The notes below the pieces were generated by a model, which was given only the letters and a program-made list of their open reading frames with translations, was not told the DNA's origin and did no database searches. A DNA stretch of 64,000 nucleotides, from positions 1 through 64,000 of IMG/VR virus record IMGVR_UViG_3300048839_001709. The stretch is one strand, 5' to 3'. Positions 56,607 through 64,000 of this stretch are shown here, in pieces. The stretch's first letter is position 1; each line of letters opens with the position of its first letter. The position numbers and the translations under genes are program-made. The stretch comes from a virus.

Positions 56607-56900
56607 AGAACAGATACCGGAGGCGATGGTCGGAAATGACAGTGCTATCAAGAAATGAATCATGGTCGAATAGGTTAGCTGCCAAAGCTGTCGTTTCTCC
56701 CGGGTCACGCCGGGGCCTCCGATTATTTTTTCCAACGGTGGCGGCTGGTTCCGCTTCGAGCCGTCGAGATTCAGCAAACCCGATGATCGCAAAGCATAAC
56801 GATGGTTTCCCCCGCACATCGAAACGCCTGGGCTTTGCGGAACCGGCCCAGGCTCCCCTGCAAACGCAATTATCAATCCAAACGAACGGAGGCAAATTAG
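56607..56900 (+). other. Leader region before the recombination operon
   Basis: About 294 bp with no convincing gene. It contains a copy of AACAGATACCGGAG (56609) and a hairpin CCTGGGC/GCCCAGG (56827-56852), perhaps an mRNA leader structure. An open frame at 56570-56908 is compositionally unlike the phage genes and is rejected. Confidence 0.4.
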
Positions 56901-58196
56901 ATGAGTAGTAAATTTCCGCAACCGACAATGCCGCGCAACGACGACACGGCAGAAGCCCTGGTGCGCGAGGGCAAAACCTTGCAGCGAATCGAGACGCCGT
57001 ACAATACCGCAGTCTCCGTGCAGAAACCGCGCAATTTCAATCAATTTATCGAGAAAGTAAAAACGGAAGCATCCTACGCCGGTGAATCGTTTTACTACCG
57101 CTGGCCGGTGAAAAAAGACGGCAAGGTAAGCGGATATGTCGAAGGCGGAAGCATCGGCATGGCGGCATGTCTGGCCCGAAATTTCGGCAACTGCGTGGTG
57201 AATACGACGATCACCGAAGAAAATAGCCGCGAATGGGAATTTGCCGCCGATTTCATCGATCTGGAAACCGGCTTCACCATGCGCCGCCTTTTCCGGCAGC
57301 GCAAATCGCAAAACATCGGCAAAAAATACGACGACGCCCGCGCCGAAGACATGGTTTTCCAGATCGGGCAAAGCAAGGCGCAACGCAATGTGATCTTGAA
57401 AGCCATGCCGGAATGGCTGGTCGACGAGTGCATGGAAGAAGCTAAAAGTCAGGAACTTAAAAAAATTCAATCGATGGGTCTGGTACCCGCCCGCGACAAA
57501 ACACTTCAAATCCTTCAACAAAAATATGGAGTCGAACAAGCGAGAGTTCTGGCAATTTTCGGTTATGAAAACGTCGAGCAGATCGGCGCGGATCAACTGG
57601 TCGAATTGAAGGGCATGATCCAAGCCCTGAAAGAAAAGCACAATACGGCAGAAGAACTTTTCCCGCTGATCGAAAAAAAACCGGAACCCACCGTCGAAGA
57701 AAAAAAAGCGCAGAAGGCCGAGGAAGAAAAAGCAGCCGACGTGCTTCCCGACGACGAACCGAAGCAGGAAAAGAAAGAGGCTCCGCAGCCGCAGGCGAAA
57801 GCCAAGGAAAAGACCGGCGAAGAAAGCCCGCCTCAAAAGCGCTACAACGACCTGTGCGAAAAATACGGACGCAAGGCGGTCAATTCCATTTTGAACAGTT
57901 TCCCCGTTCCGTTCGAGAAAATGTCGGATGGCGAGAAGAGTTCCGCTCTGGACGAAGCAGAGGACACCCTCGGCGGCGAAAAAGAAGAAGAACCGAAACA
58001 GGAAGAAGGTATCCCCGAAACTCACGAACGAATCACCGAAATGGCCAATCGCTTCGGCAGCCGCGACAAGGTGATTGCCGTTTTGCACAATTTGCATCCG
58101 GCATTCGACAACTACTCCGACGAAGCCAAGCACAATGCTTTGGACATGACCGAAAAAGCCCTGGTCAAAAAATACCCCCCGAAAACGAAGGCTTAA
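56901..58196 (+). CDS. Probable recombination/replication accessory protein
   Basis: 431 residues with GGAGGCAAATTAG upstream. The N-terminal 210 residues (TLQRIETPYNTAVSVQKPRN ... GSIGMAACLARNFGNCVV ... MVFQIGQSKAQRNVILKAMP) form a domain often found next to RecB-like nucleases in phages, possibly a single-strand annealing or DNA-binding protein. Residues 250-300 are a Lys/Glu/Pro linker, and the C-terminus has two similar helical repeats (ALDEAEDTL; ALDMTEKAL). Unnamed family; function inferred from the neighbour. Confidence 0.6.
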   Translation: MSSKFPQPTMPRNDDTAEALVREGKTLQRIETPYNTAVSVQKPRNFNQFIEKVKTEASYAGESFYYRWPVKKDGKVSGYVEGGSIGMAACLARNFGNCVVNTTITEENSREWEFAADFIDLETGFTMRRLFRQRKSQNIGKKYDDARAEDMVFQIGQSKAQRNVILKAMPEWLVDECMEEAKSQELKKIQSMGLVPARDKTLQILQQKYGVEQARVLAIFGYENVEQIGADQLVELKGMIQALKEKHNTAEELFPLIEKKPEPTVEEKKAQKAEEEKAADVLPDDEPKQEKKEAPQPQAKAKEKTGEESPPQKRYNDLCEKYGRKAVNSILNSFPVPFEKMSDGEKSSALDEAEDTLGGEKEEEPKQEEGIPETHERITEMANRFGSRDKVIAVLHNLHPAFDNYSDEAKHNALDMTEKALVKKYPPKTKA

Positions 58197-58202
58197 TCGA
58201 AG

Positions 58203-59426
58203 ATGGCACGATACGACCGCAAAGCCGTTCTCAGCGTGTCCTCGGTGGATGAATTCGCGGAATGCGCACATCGTTGGTATCTGCGCTATTTGCAAAATGT
58301 GCAGCCGCAGTTTTCTTCGACCGAGGCTCGCCGTGGAACGGATATACACAATTTGCTCGCCGAGTATGCCCGCAAAACGGTTGCTCGGCGGGCAAACCCT
58401 TCCGAACTGTTTGACGACGACTGGCGCCGCATGGTCGATGATCTGCTGGCGATGATCGCCGAAAGCGAACAACCCGAATACGCCGTGCTGGTCGATGCGA
58501 TCGAGAAACGCTACGGCAATCCGCCCGAGTTGCTTCCTGCCGATGCGACAAAGGCACTGGTGGAGCATTCCTTCGTTTTTCGCGCCAATGGCAGCCCGGT
58601 TCGCCGGCGCGATACCAGAACGCAGATCTGCTTCGGTTGCACCGTCGACCTGCTGTACTTTATCAATGGCGGAACCACGGCGGTTCTGCGCGACTACAAA
58701 ACCGGCCGCAATTGGGAATACGGCCAACTGCTGGAAAAAGACCGGCAGATGTCGATGTACGCCCACGCGGTCACGCAGTTTTTCCCCGATGTGGCCGAGA
58801 TCGTTATTGAAAAAGACAACTTGCGATTCGACTACGGCCTGATTCGATCGGTGTTTGCGCGAGAAGAATTCGAGGACAAATGGCGCGATGTGGTCGCCTG
58901 GACCATGCCGATTTTTGCCCGAATCAGCGAGCTGGAAAAGGGCGGCGATCCACGCGAGGTATTTCCCACCAGCCCCGACGATTCGTTCTGTTCCTGGTGC
59001 CCGGTGCGGGCGCATTGCCCCGATTTCAACCGCTTGCCGATGATTCCCGAGTCGGTAACCGATTTGACCGACCGCAGCGCCATGACCGCGCTAGCCCTGC
59101 AACTGCGTAGGGTGAAGCAATCCATCGGCAAGGTGGAATCGGCAGTGCGGAAATACATCGAAGAGGAAGGCCCGATCGAGACCGAGGGCGAAGTGCTGGA
59201 CATCATACCTTCCACTCGCCGCGATCTGGATAAGACCAAGGCCGTGAAGATTCTCCAGCAGCACGGAGTTCCCAAGAGCGCCATTTTCGCGGCAATGACA
59301 ATGCCGCTGACCGCGATGGACAAGCTGACCAAGGGCAAGGAACCGGAAAAGAAGGCTCTGCGCCAGGCGATCAAGGAAGCCATTTCCTACAAAACATCCG
59401 CCACGATGGAGTGGAAAAGCAAATGA
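58203..59426 (+). CDS. PD-(D/E)XK nuclease, RecB/Cas4-like
   Basis: 407 residues. SVSSVDEFAECAHRWYLRYL at the start is the RecB-type 'S-x-S-x-x-x-x-x-x-C-P' motif. TRQTQICFGCTVDLLYF supplies the Asp, and AVLRDYKTGRNWEYG the D-Y-K-T-G motif, both in the nuclease core. CSWCPVRAHC near residue 258 gives Cys residues for an iron-sulfur cluster together with Cys 19. Probably the exonuclease partner of the preceding gene in phage recombination. Overlaps the next gene by ATGA. Confidence 0.85.
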   Translation: MARYDRKAVLSVSSVDEFAECAHRWYLRYLQNVQPQFSSTEARRGTDIHNLLAEYARKTVARRANPSELFDDDWRRMVDDLLAMIAESEQPEYAVLVDAIEKRYGNPPELLPADATKALVEHSFVFRANGSPVRRRDTRTQICFGCTVDLLYFINGGTTAVLRDYKTGRNWEYGQLLEKDRQMSMYAHAVTQFFPDVAEIVIEKDNLRFDYGLIRSVFAREEFEDKWRDVVAWTMPIFARISELEKGGDPREVFPTSPDDSFCSWCPVRAHCPDFNRLPMIPESVTDLTDRSAMTALALQLRRVKQSIGKVESAVRKYIEEEGPIETEGEVLDIIPSTRRDLDKTKAVKILQQHGVPKSAIFAAMTMPLTAMDKLTKGKEPEKKALRQAIKEAISYKTSATMEWKSK

Positions 59427-60409
59427 ATCACACCGGCATCGAAACCGCAGATTTCACCAGCAATCCATGCTCAGGGTGCTTGCACGGCTGCAAATGGTGC
59501 TACGCCCGCGGCATCGTCAAAAGATTCCACAAGGTATGGGGCTATCCGGCCGACGATCCTTTCCAGCCGCTTTTCCATCCACGCGAAATTGAAAAACTGC
59601 TGGCCTGCGAAAAGAAATGCACGGTCATGATTGGCTCGATGTGCGATCTCGGCGGCAAGTGGTTTTGGAAGGCTTGGATGCCGAAAGGTGGGAAATATAC
59701 GTTCAAATCAAATCCACTTGTTTCCGTAACACATGGCGATTTAGCCATCTCCACAGTGGATATCTGGCGAGAATTGCTTTTTGTAATTCAGAGAAAACCG
59801 AACATTACTTTCCAGGTTTTTACAAAAAATCCGGAGAACCTTTATTGGTCGATTGATGGTGCTCTCCTTCGAAGCGAATCGAATATTGTTCCGCCCAACC
59901 TCTGGATCGGGGCCACGGTGACCAACCAGGCAGACGCGGAAGCCCGCATTCCGTACCTGCTGCGAATGCGCGAGATTGGCGTGAAGACTTTGTTCGTTAG
60001 TTGGGAACCGGTGATGGGCCAAGTGCCGTGGGAATGGTACGTAGGCGAAATCGCGGTAGACCTTTCATGCCCAATTTGTGGAACAACAAAAAATTCAACA
60101 CCACCACTTGAAGTTGATCCTGGCGACTATGGCCCAGGTGGATATGCTAAATATTGTATGTGCCCAAATAATTGCGACGTAAATGAAGAGTTTACGTTTG
60201 ATGATTATTGCAATATCCCAACATTTGGTATCGACTGGCTAATCATCGGCGCAATGACCGGGCGTCTGGCGAAAAAGAACCGCCCGCAACGCGAGTGGAT
60301 TCAAAGCGCTGTCAACCAATGCCGCTTTTCTGGTGTTCCCGTCTTCTGCAAATCCAGCATTACCAAGCTTTTCCCCGATACCGAATGGCCGAAGGAGTTT
60401 CCGGAATGA
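59423..60409 (+). CDS. DUF5131 (Gp37/Gp68-like) radical-SAM-type protein
   Basis: 328 residues. N-terminal CSGCLHGCKWCYARG (C-x2-C-x3-C-x2-C) fits an iron-sulfur binding radical-SAM-like start. IGSMCDLGGKWF and NLWIGATVTNQADAEARIPYLLRM follow, the DUF5131 signature, and LFVSWEPVMG. A zinc ribbon (CPICGTT ... YCMCPNNC) interrupts the usual fold at 230-265 in AT-rich DNA, suggesting an insertion. Reaction unknown; the family is common on phages. Confidence 0.85.
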   Translation: MNHTGIETADFTSNPCSGCLHGCKWCYARGIVKRFHKVWGYPADDPFQPLFHPREIEKLLACEKKCTVMIGSMCDLGGKWFWKAWMPKGGKYTFKSNPLVSVTHGDLAISTVDIWRELLFVIQRKPNITFQVFTKNPENLYWSIDGALLRSESNIVPPNLWIGATVTNQADAEARIPYLLRMREIGVKTLFVSWEPVMGQVPWEWYVGEIAVDLSCPICGTTKNSTPPLEVDPGDYGPGGYAKYCMCPNNCDVNEEFTFDDYCNIPTFGIDWLIIGAMTGRLAKKNRPQREWIQSAVNQCRFSGVPVFCKSSITKLFPDTEWPKEFPE

Positions 60410-60657
60410 TCGAACTCGGACTGCGCCGCTGCGCCATGTTCGCCAAGGAACCACTGTCAAAGTCGCTTCGTTGCCTGAGTTGCAGCCAGCAGCACGGGCA
60501 GGGCAAGCCCAAACCGTGGGCGAGGATGGGTTTCACCATGATCCGCGTCGATTGCGAGTACATCGTCGACGGCTACGGCCGCAAGGTCGGCCACATCAAC
60601 CTGTACTACCGCGAAAAAACCGACGCGATCGGAAATCAGTGCGCTTTGACCATTTGA
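60406..60657 (+). CDS. Small hypothetical protein
   Basis: 83 residues starting in an ATGA overlap. It has LRCLSCSQQHGQGKPKPWARMGFTMIRVDC, a possible zinc site, then a beta hairpin (VDGYGRKVGHINLYYRE). Function unknown. Confidence 0.55.
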   Translation: MIELGLRRCAMFAKEPLSKSLRCLSCSQQHGQGKPKPWARMGFTMIRVDCEYIVDGYGRKVGHINLYYREKTDAIGNQCALTI

Positions 60658-60678
60658 ACCAGGAACAAGGAGATGTTC

Positions 60679-61389
60679 ATGTCCGACCTAAAACCGAAGG
60701 CTAATATTATCGGTCCCGAACGCGCCGCCGTCCTCGGAACCGACAAGTTGATCGTCGCCAGCGCCGAATATGCCGCGTCCGGATTCAACTTGATCAATTT
60801 CAATGACCAGGACGGATTTTCATTCCACAAAAATCCGGCTCTTTTCCGAAATCGCACTCAAAAAATCGACCGCCTGGTGCTGCATTGGGACGGTTCGCGA
60901 TCCTCGAAGGGATGTTTCAATGCCTTGCTGGCCCGCGGTTTGTCGGTCCACTTGATGCTCGATCGCGACGGGACGGTCTACCAGGCATTGGACCTGTATA
61001 GCGCCGTTGCCTCACACGCTTCCGGCGCAAATGGCCGATCTGTCGGCATCGAGATCTGCAACATCGTCGATGTGCGGGAAGCGCACAAAGAGCCTGATCG
61101 AATTATCACGCAGTCGTTTTTCCCCAGCGGTTGGAAACCGAAGCACTTGGATTTCACCGAGGCGCAGAAAAAGGCGCTGGTGCCGCTGGTGCAACTGATT
61201 TGCGGCACGGTCGGCATTCCGCCGCGCATTCCCGATGAAAAGAATCTGCCGAAAAACGGTTTTGTCAGCGACGGGTGGAGCGGCGTTTGCGGCCACTACC
61301 ACATCCCGAACAAAAACGGCAAGTGGGATCCGGGAACCACGCTGTGGCCGGTGCTGAAACAAGCCGGATTCGTCGAGGAAGGGATCTAA
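60679..61389 (+). CDS. N-acetylmuramoyl-L-alanine amidase (Amidase_2)
   Basis: 236 residues; ATG 60679 chosen because AAGGAG is 6 nt upstream (an ATG at 60673 touches it). IDRLVLHWDGSRSSKGCFNALLARGLSVHLMLDRDGTVYQ, SHASGANGRSVGIEICN and CGHYHIPNKNGKWDPG hold the zinc His residues and catalytic side chains of T7-lysozyme/AmpD-type amidases. No signal peptide. It lies in the early region rather than the lysis block, so it might regulate transcription, as in T7 lysozyme, or be the true endolysin. Confidence 0.85.
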   Translation: MSDLKPKANIIGPERAAVLGTDKLIVASAEYAASGFNLINFNDQDGFSFHKNPALFRNRTQKIDRLVLHWDGSRSSKGCFNALLARGLSVHLMLDRDGTVYQALDLYSAVASHASGANGRSVGIEICNIVDVREAHKEPDRIITQSFFPSGWKPKHLDFTEAQKKALVPLVQLICGTVGIPPRIPDEKNLPKNGFVSDGWSGVCGHYHIPNKNGKWDPGTTLWPVLKQAGFVEEGI

Positions 61390-61391
61390 CG

Positions 61392-62105
61392 ATGGATGCG
61401 CCAATCCTTTCCGTGAAACAGCCCTGGGCTTCGCTACTGATTTTCGGTGCGCCGGTACTTTCCGAGCCGAGTTCGATCAGGTTCAAAACCATCGAGAATC
61501 GTTCCTGGATGCCGCATGCCGACTTGATCGGTCAGCGAATAGGCATCCATGCCAGCAAGTCCTACGATGTGCAAAATCCTTTCGAGGATGACGACTGTGA
61601 CGCGATCGAGTATCCGGCCAAGGCTTCCATCAAGTTCGACGCCGACGATCCGAAATACCACATCCGCGGCTACATCATTGGCACGGTTCGCCTGGTCGGA
61701 GTGATCGCCATGCTGGATGGAAACATCAGCCTAGTGATGGCCGAGCGCGATTTTGCCTGGTCGCAGATCGACGAAAACGACATGATGTGGTTCGAGCACT
61801 TCGAGGGCATGTTCGGCTGGGTTTTTCGCAAGCCGCTGGCTCTGCCAAAACCGATCCACGCAACCGGCCAGTTGAACGTCTGGAAATGGTCCGTGCCGGA
61901 AAACATGATCGATTCGATCTATTACCCCTTTTTCAAACCGGAGATTCCCCGCCGCGACGGTCGCATGGCGATGCGCTACGAGCGCACCGATGACAAACCG
62001 GCGTTGGCCGAAAAATGCAACGTATTCCAAAAACTACAAGAAGCCGGTCGGCTGAAACCGATCGATCCCAACCAACCATCCCCCCAAAAGAAAGAAGGAG
62101 AATAA
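61392..62105 (+). CDS. ASCH-domain protein
   Basis: 237 residues. ILSVKQPWASLLIFGA, then IENRSWMPH and RIGIHASKSYD, with YIIGTVRLVGV, follow the ASCH fold, a PUA-like RNA-binding domain found in small nucleases and RNA-modifying proteins. The C-terminal half is unassigned. It starts 3 bp after the amidase gene. Confidence 0.78.
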   Translation: MDAPILSVKQPWASLLIFGAPVLSEPSSIRFKTIENRSWMPHADLIGQRIGIHASKSYDVQNPFEDDDCDAIEYPAKASIKFDADDPKYHIRGYIIGTVRLVGVIAMLDGNISLVMAERDFAWSQIDENDMMWFEHFEGMFGWVFRKPLALPKPIHATGQLNVWKWSVPENMIDSIYYPFFKPEIPRRDGRMAMRYERTDDKPALAEKCNVFQKLQEAGRLKPIDPNQPSPQKKEGE

Positions 62106-62109
62106 ACGT

Positions 62110-62820
62110 ATGCGATTAGACAATGCCCAAATTGAAGCAATGGTCGAGGAAGCCCTGGGCGACATCGGGCTGGAAACAGACCAGGAAGCTCCGGAAAAGA
62201 TCGTGCATCCGACGACATACCAGCAGCTTGTCGATGCGGTAATCGAGGCGCACAAGGCCAAGCAGGCCGAATTGGCCAGTGCCTACGGCGAGATCGCAGT
62301 AAAGATGAAAAACTTCAAATGCGACGGTGAGAAAATCACGGTCACCCTCGTTGTCCCGGACAATCTTTCCAACGTCATTGCCCTGAAATCTATGTCCGGC
62401 GATCTGAATCTGATCGGCAATCAACGGACCATCGAAAACGTCATTCACACCTTCGGCGGCGAAGAAAACGAAACTCCGGCGACCGACGACACTCAATCCG
62501 AACTGGTTTTCGACGCCGAAGGTAATCCGGTTGAAGAAAACGACGATGATGACGATGACGACGACAACGAACCGCAAGAAAACAAATCGAAGGATTTGTT
62601 TGCCGAAGTCAGCGTCGGAGATGTGGTCGATCTGATCGAAGACATGCCCTTTGGCGACTTGACCTATCCGGTCGGTTGTTCATTCGAGGTGGCAAAATTC
62701 AACAAAAAGAAGATGACCGTGACCATCCGGGAACTCGAAGATCCGGTCGACAATTTTGTCGGCGACGGCCAGCCGTTTGAAGTATCCGACGAAGTTTTCA
62801 ACGAACTATTCACGCGGTAA
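62110..62820 (+). CDS. Acidic hypothetical protein
   Basis: 236 residues. A helical start, a beta domain (ITVTLVVPDNLSNVIALKSMSGDL), an Asp/Asn run (residues 139-152) and a second beta domain (VSVGDVVDLIEDMPFGDLTYP). Two similar acid-linked domains; maybe a DNA mimic or replication accessory. No family recognised. Confidence 0.6.
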   Translation: MRLDNAQIEAMVEEALGDIGLETDQEAPEKIVHPTTYQQLVDAVIEAHKAKQAELASAYGEIAVKMKNFKCDGEKITVTLVVPDNLSNVIALKSMSGDLNLIGNQRTIENVIHTFGGEENETPATDDTQSELVFDAEGNPVEENDDDDDDDDNEPQENKSKDLFAEVSVGDVVDLIEDMPFGDLTYPVGCSFEVAKFNKKKMTVTIRELEDPVDNFVGDGQPFEVSDEVFNELFTR

Positions 62821-62854
62821 GTGGGACAACTTTTGAATTGAAAGAGGCAGATTT

Positions 62855-64000
62855 ATGGACTTCATCCCGGTCGATCCGAAGTTGCCGAGGCACCCAAAAA
62901 TCAGGGCACTTTCCCGTCTATTGTCCACAAGATCGCTGGATGTGTGGCCAAGAGTGATTTTTTTGTGGATGGAAGCGTTCGAGTTTTATCCCGATGGCGA
63001 CGTAACAAATTTGGAAAATGACGAGGAAGAATTAGCGCGCATTTTCCAACTTCGCGGAAACAAGGGTGTCGAGTTTTTCAAGGCCATGATCGATGTCGGC
63101 TTGATTGACCGGGATGAAGATAGACTGCTGCTACATGATTGGAATCAGGACGGTTGTGGGCGGATGATCAAACACAAGGAAAAGGCAAATCAGCGGTGGA
63201 GAAAATGGAAAGAGAAGAAAAATCAGGTTGAAAATGATGATGAAACAAACGTTGGCGCAAACGTTTGTTCAAACGTTGGTACAAACGTTGATGCAAACGT
63301 TAGCGCAAACGTTAGCGCAAACGTTGGACAAACCGTTTGCCAAACGGATGACATGACAAGACATGACAGTGTTAATATTAATATTAACTCTTTAAGCGCT
63401 TACGCTATACGTAAGCCGGAAAATGACCCTGGTTCGATTTTTGAATTTGAAAAGCAAAACGAAAAAAACAAAAACGAAAAACAGGAACCGGCAACGCTCG
63501 ACGAAATCCTGTCGGCCGGCGAAAAGAAATTCACCGCCAAGCAAAAAGCCGAAGCGATTTACGATTCGTGGAAAAAGAAAAACAACGCCCACGATCGTGA
63601 CCGGGCGATCAAAAACATCGTCACGCTGCTGACCAAGGAAAAAGTTCCGTTCCACAAGCTGCTGGCCGCGTTCGACAACTACACGCGACAGGAAGACAAA
63701 AAAGGAAGCGAAGCGCAGTTCCGTAAAACGTGCGCCAATTTCTTTGGCCGCGATCGAACCTGGACGACCTATGCCGACGAAATTCCGCAGAATCCAAAAA
63801 CCACAGCGCCGGGGAGCAACGGCAACGTTGATTTTCCCGAAAGCGACGATCCGATTTTCAACGCGATCATCCAAAATTTGAGCAAGTTCAAAACCTGGGT
63901 TGCGACCGGTGGAATTACAAAAAGCCGCGAAACCATCGTGGATCAATTTGGCGAAGACGTTTTCAACGTTGCGCTGGCCATGTCCCGCGAAGGTTGGTTC
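62855..64000 (+). CDS. Replication initiator-like protein (partial, 3' end beyond window)
   Basis: 382 residues present, no stop before the edge. Residues 1-125 (DPKLPRHPKIRALSRLLS ... IFLWMEAFEF ... FFKAMIDVGLIDRDEDRLLLHDW) form a winged helix like the N-termini of lambda O- or DnaD-type phage replication proteins. Residues 132-165 are Asn-Val repeats encoded by the DNA iterons. The rest is helical (TAKQKAEAIYDSWKKKNNAH; LLAAFDNYTRQ) and may recruit a helicase loader encoded past the edge. Confidence 0.7.
   Translation, partial: MDFIPVDPKLPRHPKIRALSRLLSTRSLDVWPRVIFLWMEAFEFYPDGDVTNLENDEEELARIFQLRGNKGVEFFKAMIDVGLIDRDEDRLLLHDWNQDGCGRMIKHKEKANQRWRKWKEKKNQVENDDETNVGANVCSNVGTNVDANVSANVSANVGQTVCQTDDMTRHDSVNININSLSAYAIRKPENDPGSIFEFEKQNEKNKNEKQEPATLDEILSAGEKKFTAKQKAEAIYDSWKKKNNAHDRDRAIKNIVTLLTKEKVPFHKLLAAFDNYTRQEDKKGSEAQFRKTCANFFGRDRTWTTYADEIPQNPKTTAPGSNGNVDFPESDDPIFNAIIQNLSKFKTWVATGGITKSRETIVDQFGEDVFNVALAMSREGWF
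63246..63416. other. Putative replication origin (iterons plus AT-rich palindrome)
   Basis: Seven perfect CAAACGTT words at exact 12-bp spacing (63246, 63258, 63270, 63282, 63294, 63306, 63318), then two decayed copies (63329, 63341). A doubled GACATGACA (63350 and 63360) follows. After that come the 18-bp palindrome GTTAATATTAATATTAAC (63371-63388) and the hairpin GCTTACG-CTATA-CGTAAGC (63398-63416). Iterons followed by an AT-rich unwinding stretch inside an initiator gene is the lambda/lambdoid origin design. Confidence 0.7.

Noticed and set aside
56481-59015. 844-codon open frame on the minus strand
   Set aside because: It runs antisense to the recombination genes, which have clear family motifs and ribosome sites. 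It is Phe/Leu/Arg-rich as expected for a mirror frame of GC-rich genes with Lys/Glu codons.
63246-63348. CRISPR array
   Set aside because: The repeats are 12 bp with 4-bp variable parts and are in frame within a gene; no spacer-sized units and no cas genes.

Overview
The window is almost entirely a temperate, contractile-tailed (myovirus-type) phage genome. It carries a sheath, a tube, a tape measure, a gpV-like spike, a J-like baseplate wedge and a tail fibre, plus two tyrosine recombinases, a repressor and an attP-like site. The tRNA 3' ends seen here do not encode CCA. The one lipoprotein has the very Asp-rich linker common in deltaproteobacteria-like and related lineages. The host is therefore probably a Gram-negative bacterium, but I cannot name it. 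No host chromosomal block is recognisable on either side. The right edge breaks off inside a replication initiator and the left edge starts in replication-type genes, so the two edges probably join in a circular or circularly permuted genome slightly larger than 64 kb.

Layout. 1-7.5 kb: rightward operon of small early genes (RusA resolvase with a RuvC-like stub, HhH-GPD glycosylase-like protein, DEDD exonuclease, many zinc-ribbon proteins and two HTH proteins that could be late regulators). 7.5-14.9 kb: small terminase, small genes, a tRNA-Gly overlapping a gene end, the large terminase on the minus strand, then an excisionase-like gene and a XerC/D-like recombinase. 14.9-25.9 kb: head module (portal, MuF protein with a C-terminal effector-like extension, ClpP-type protease, protease/scaffold with a nested scaffold start, decoration protein, capsid, head completion). 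25.9-40 kb: tail (sheath, tube, G/GT chaperones joined by a -1 frameshift, tape measure, hub, spike, wedge, fibre). 40-43.4 kb: cargo and lysis (FGE-fold lipoprotein on the minus strand, HicBA, holin-like protein, zinc phospholipase-like protein). 43.4-51.1 kb: seven-gene glycan-modification cluster. 51.1-53.7 kb: attP carrying a tRNA-Arg 3' end and its terminator, integrase, secreted nuclease, repressor and operators. 53.7-64 kb: early rightward operon with HTH proteins, a tmRNA-like RNA locus, a probable recombination pair, a DUF5131 protein, an amidase, an ASCH protein and a replication initiator containing iterons and an AT-rich palindrome.

How it works together. The repressor and the divergent rightward promoter at 53.6 kb form the lysogeny switch. 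Early transcription runs right through the replication gene and, if circular, on into the genes at 1-7.5 kb. Late genes appear to be served by a shared 18-bp box, consensus TTCWGAAWTTSCRRACCA, found nine times. In most copies a TA-type hexamer follows 23-26 bp downstream. The boxes precede the terminase region, large terminase (minus strand), portal, a cargo pair, protease, baseplate, lysis genes and the last glycosyltransferase. This looks like a phage-specific, activator-dependent late promoter. All functional calls come from reading the sequence and recalling families; no database search was run.
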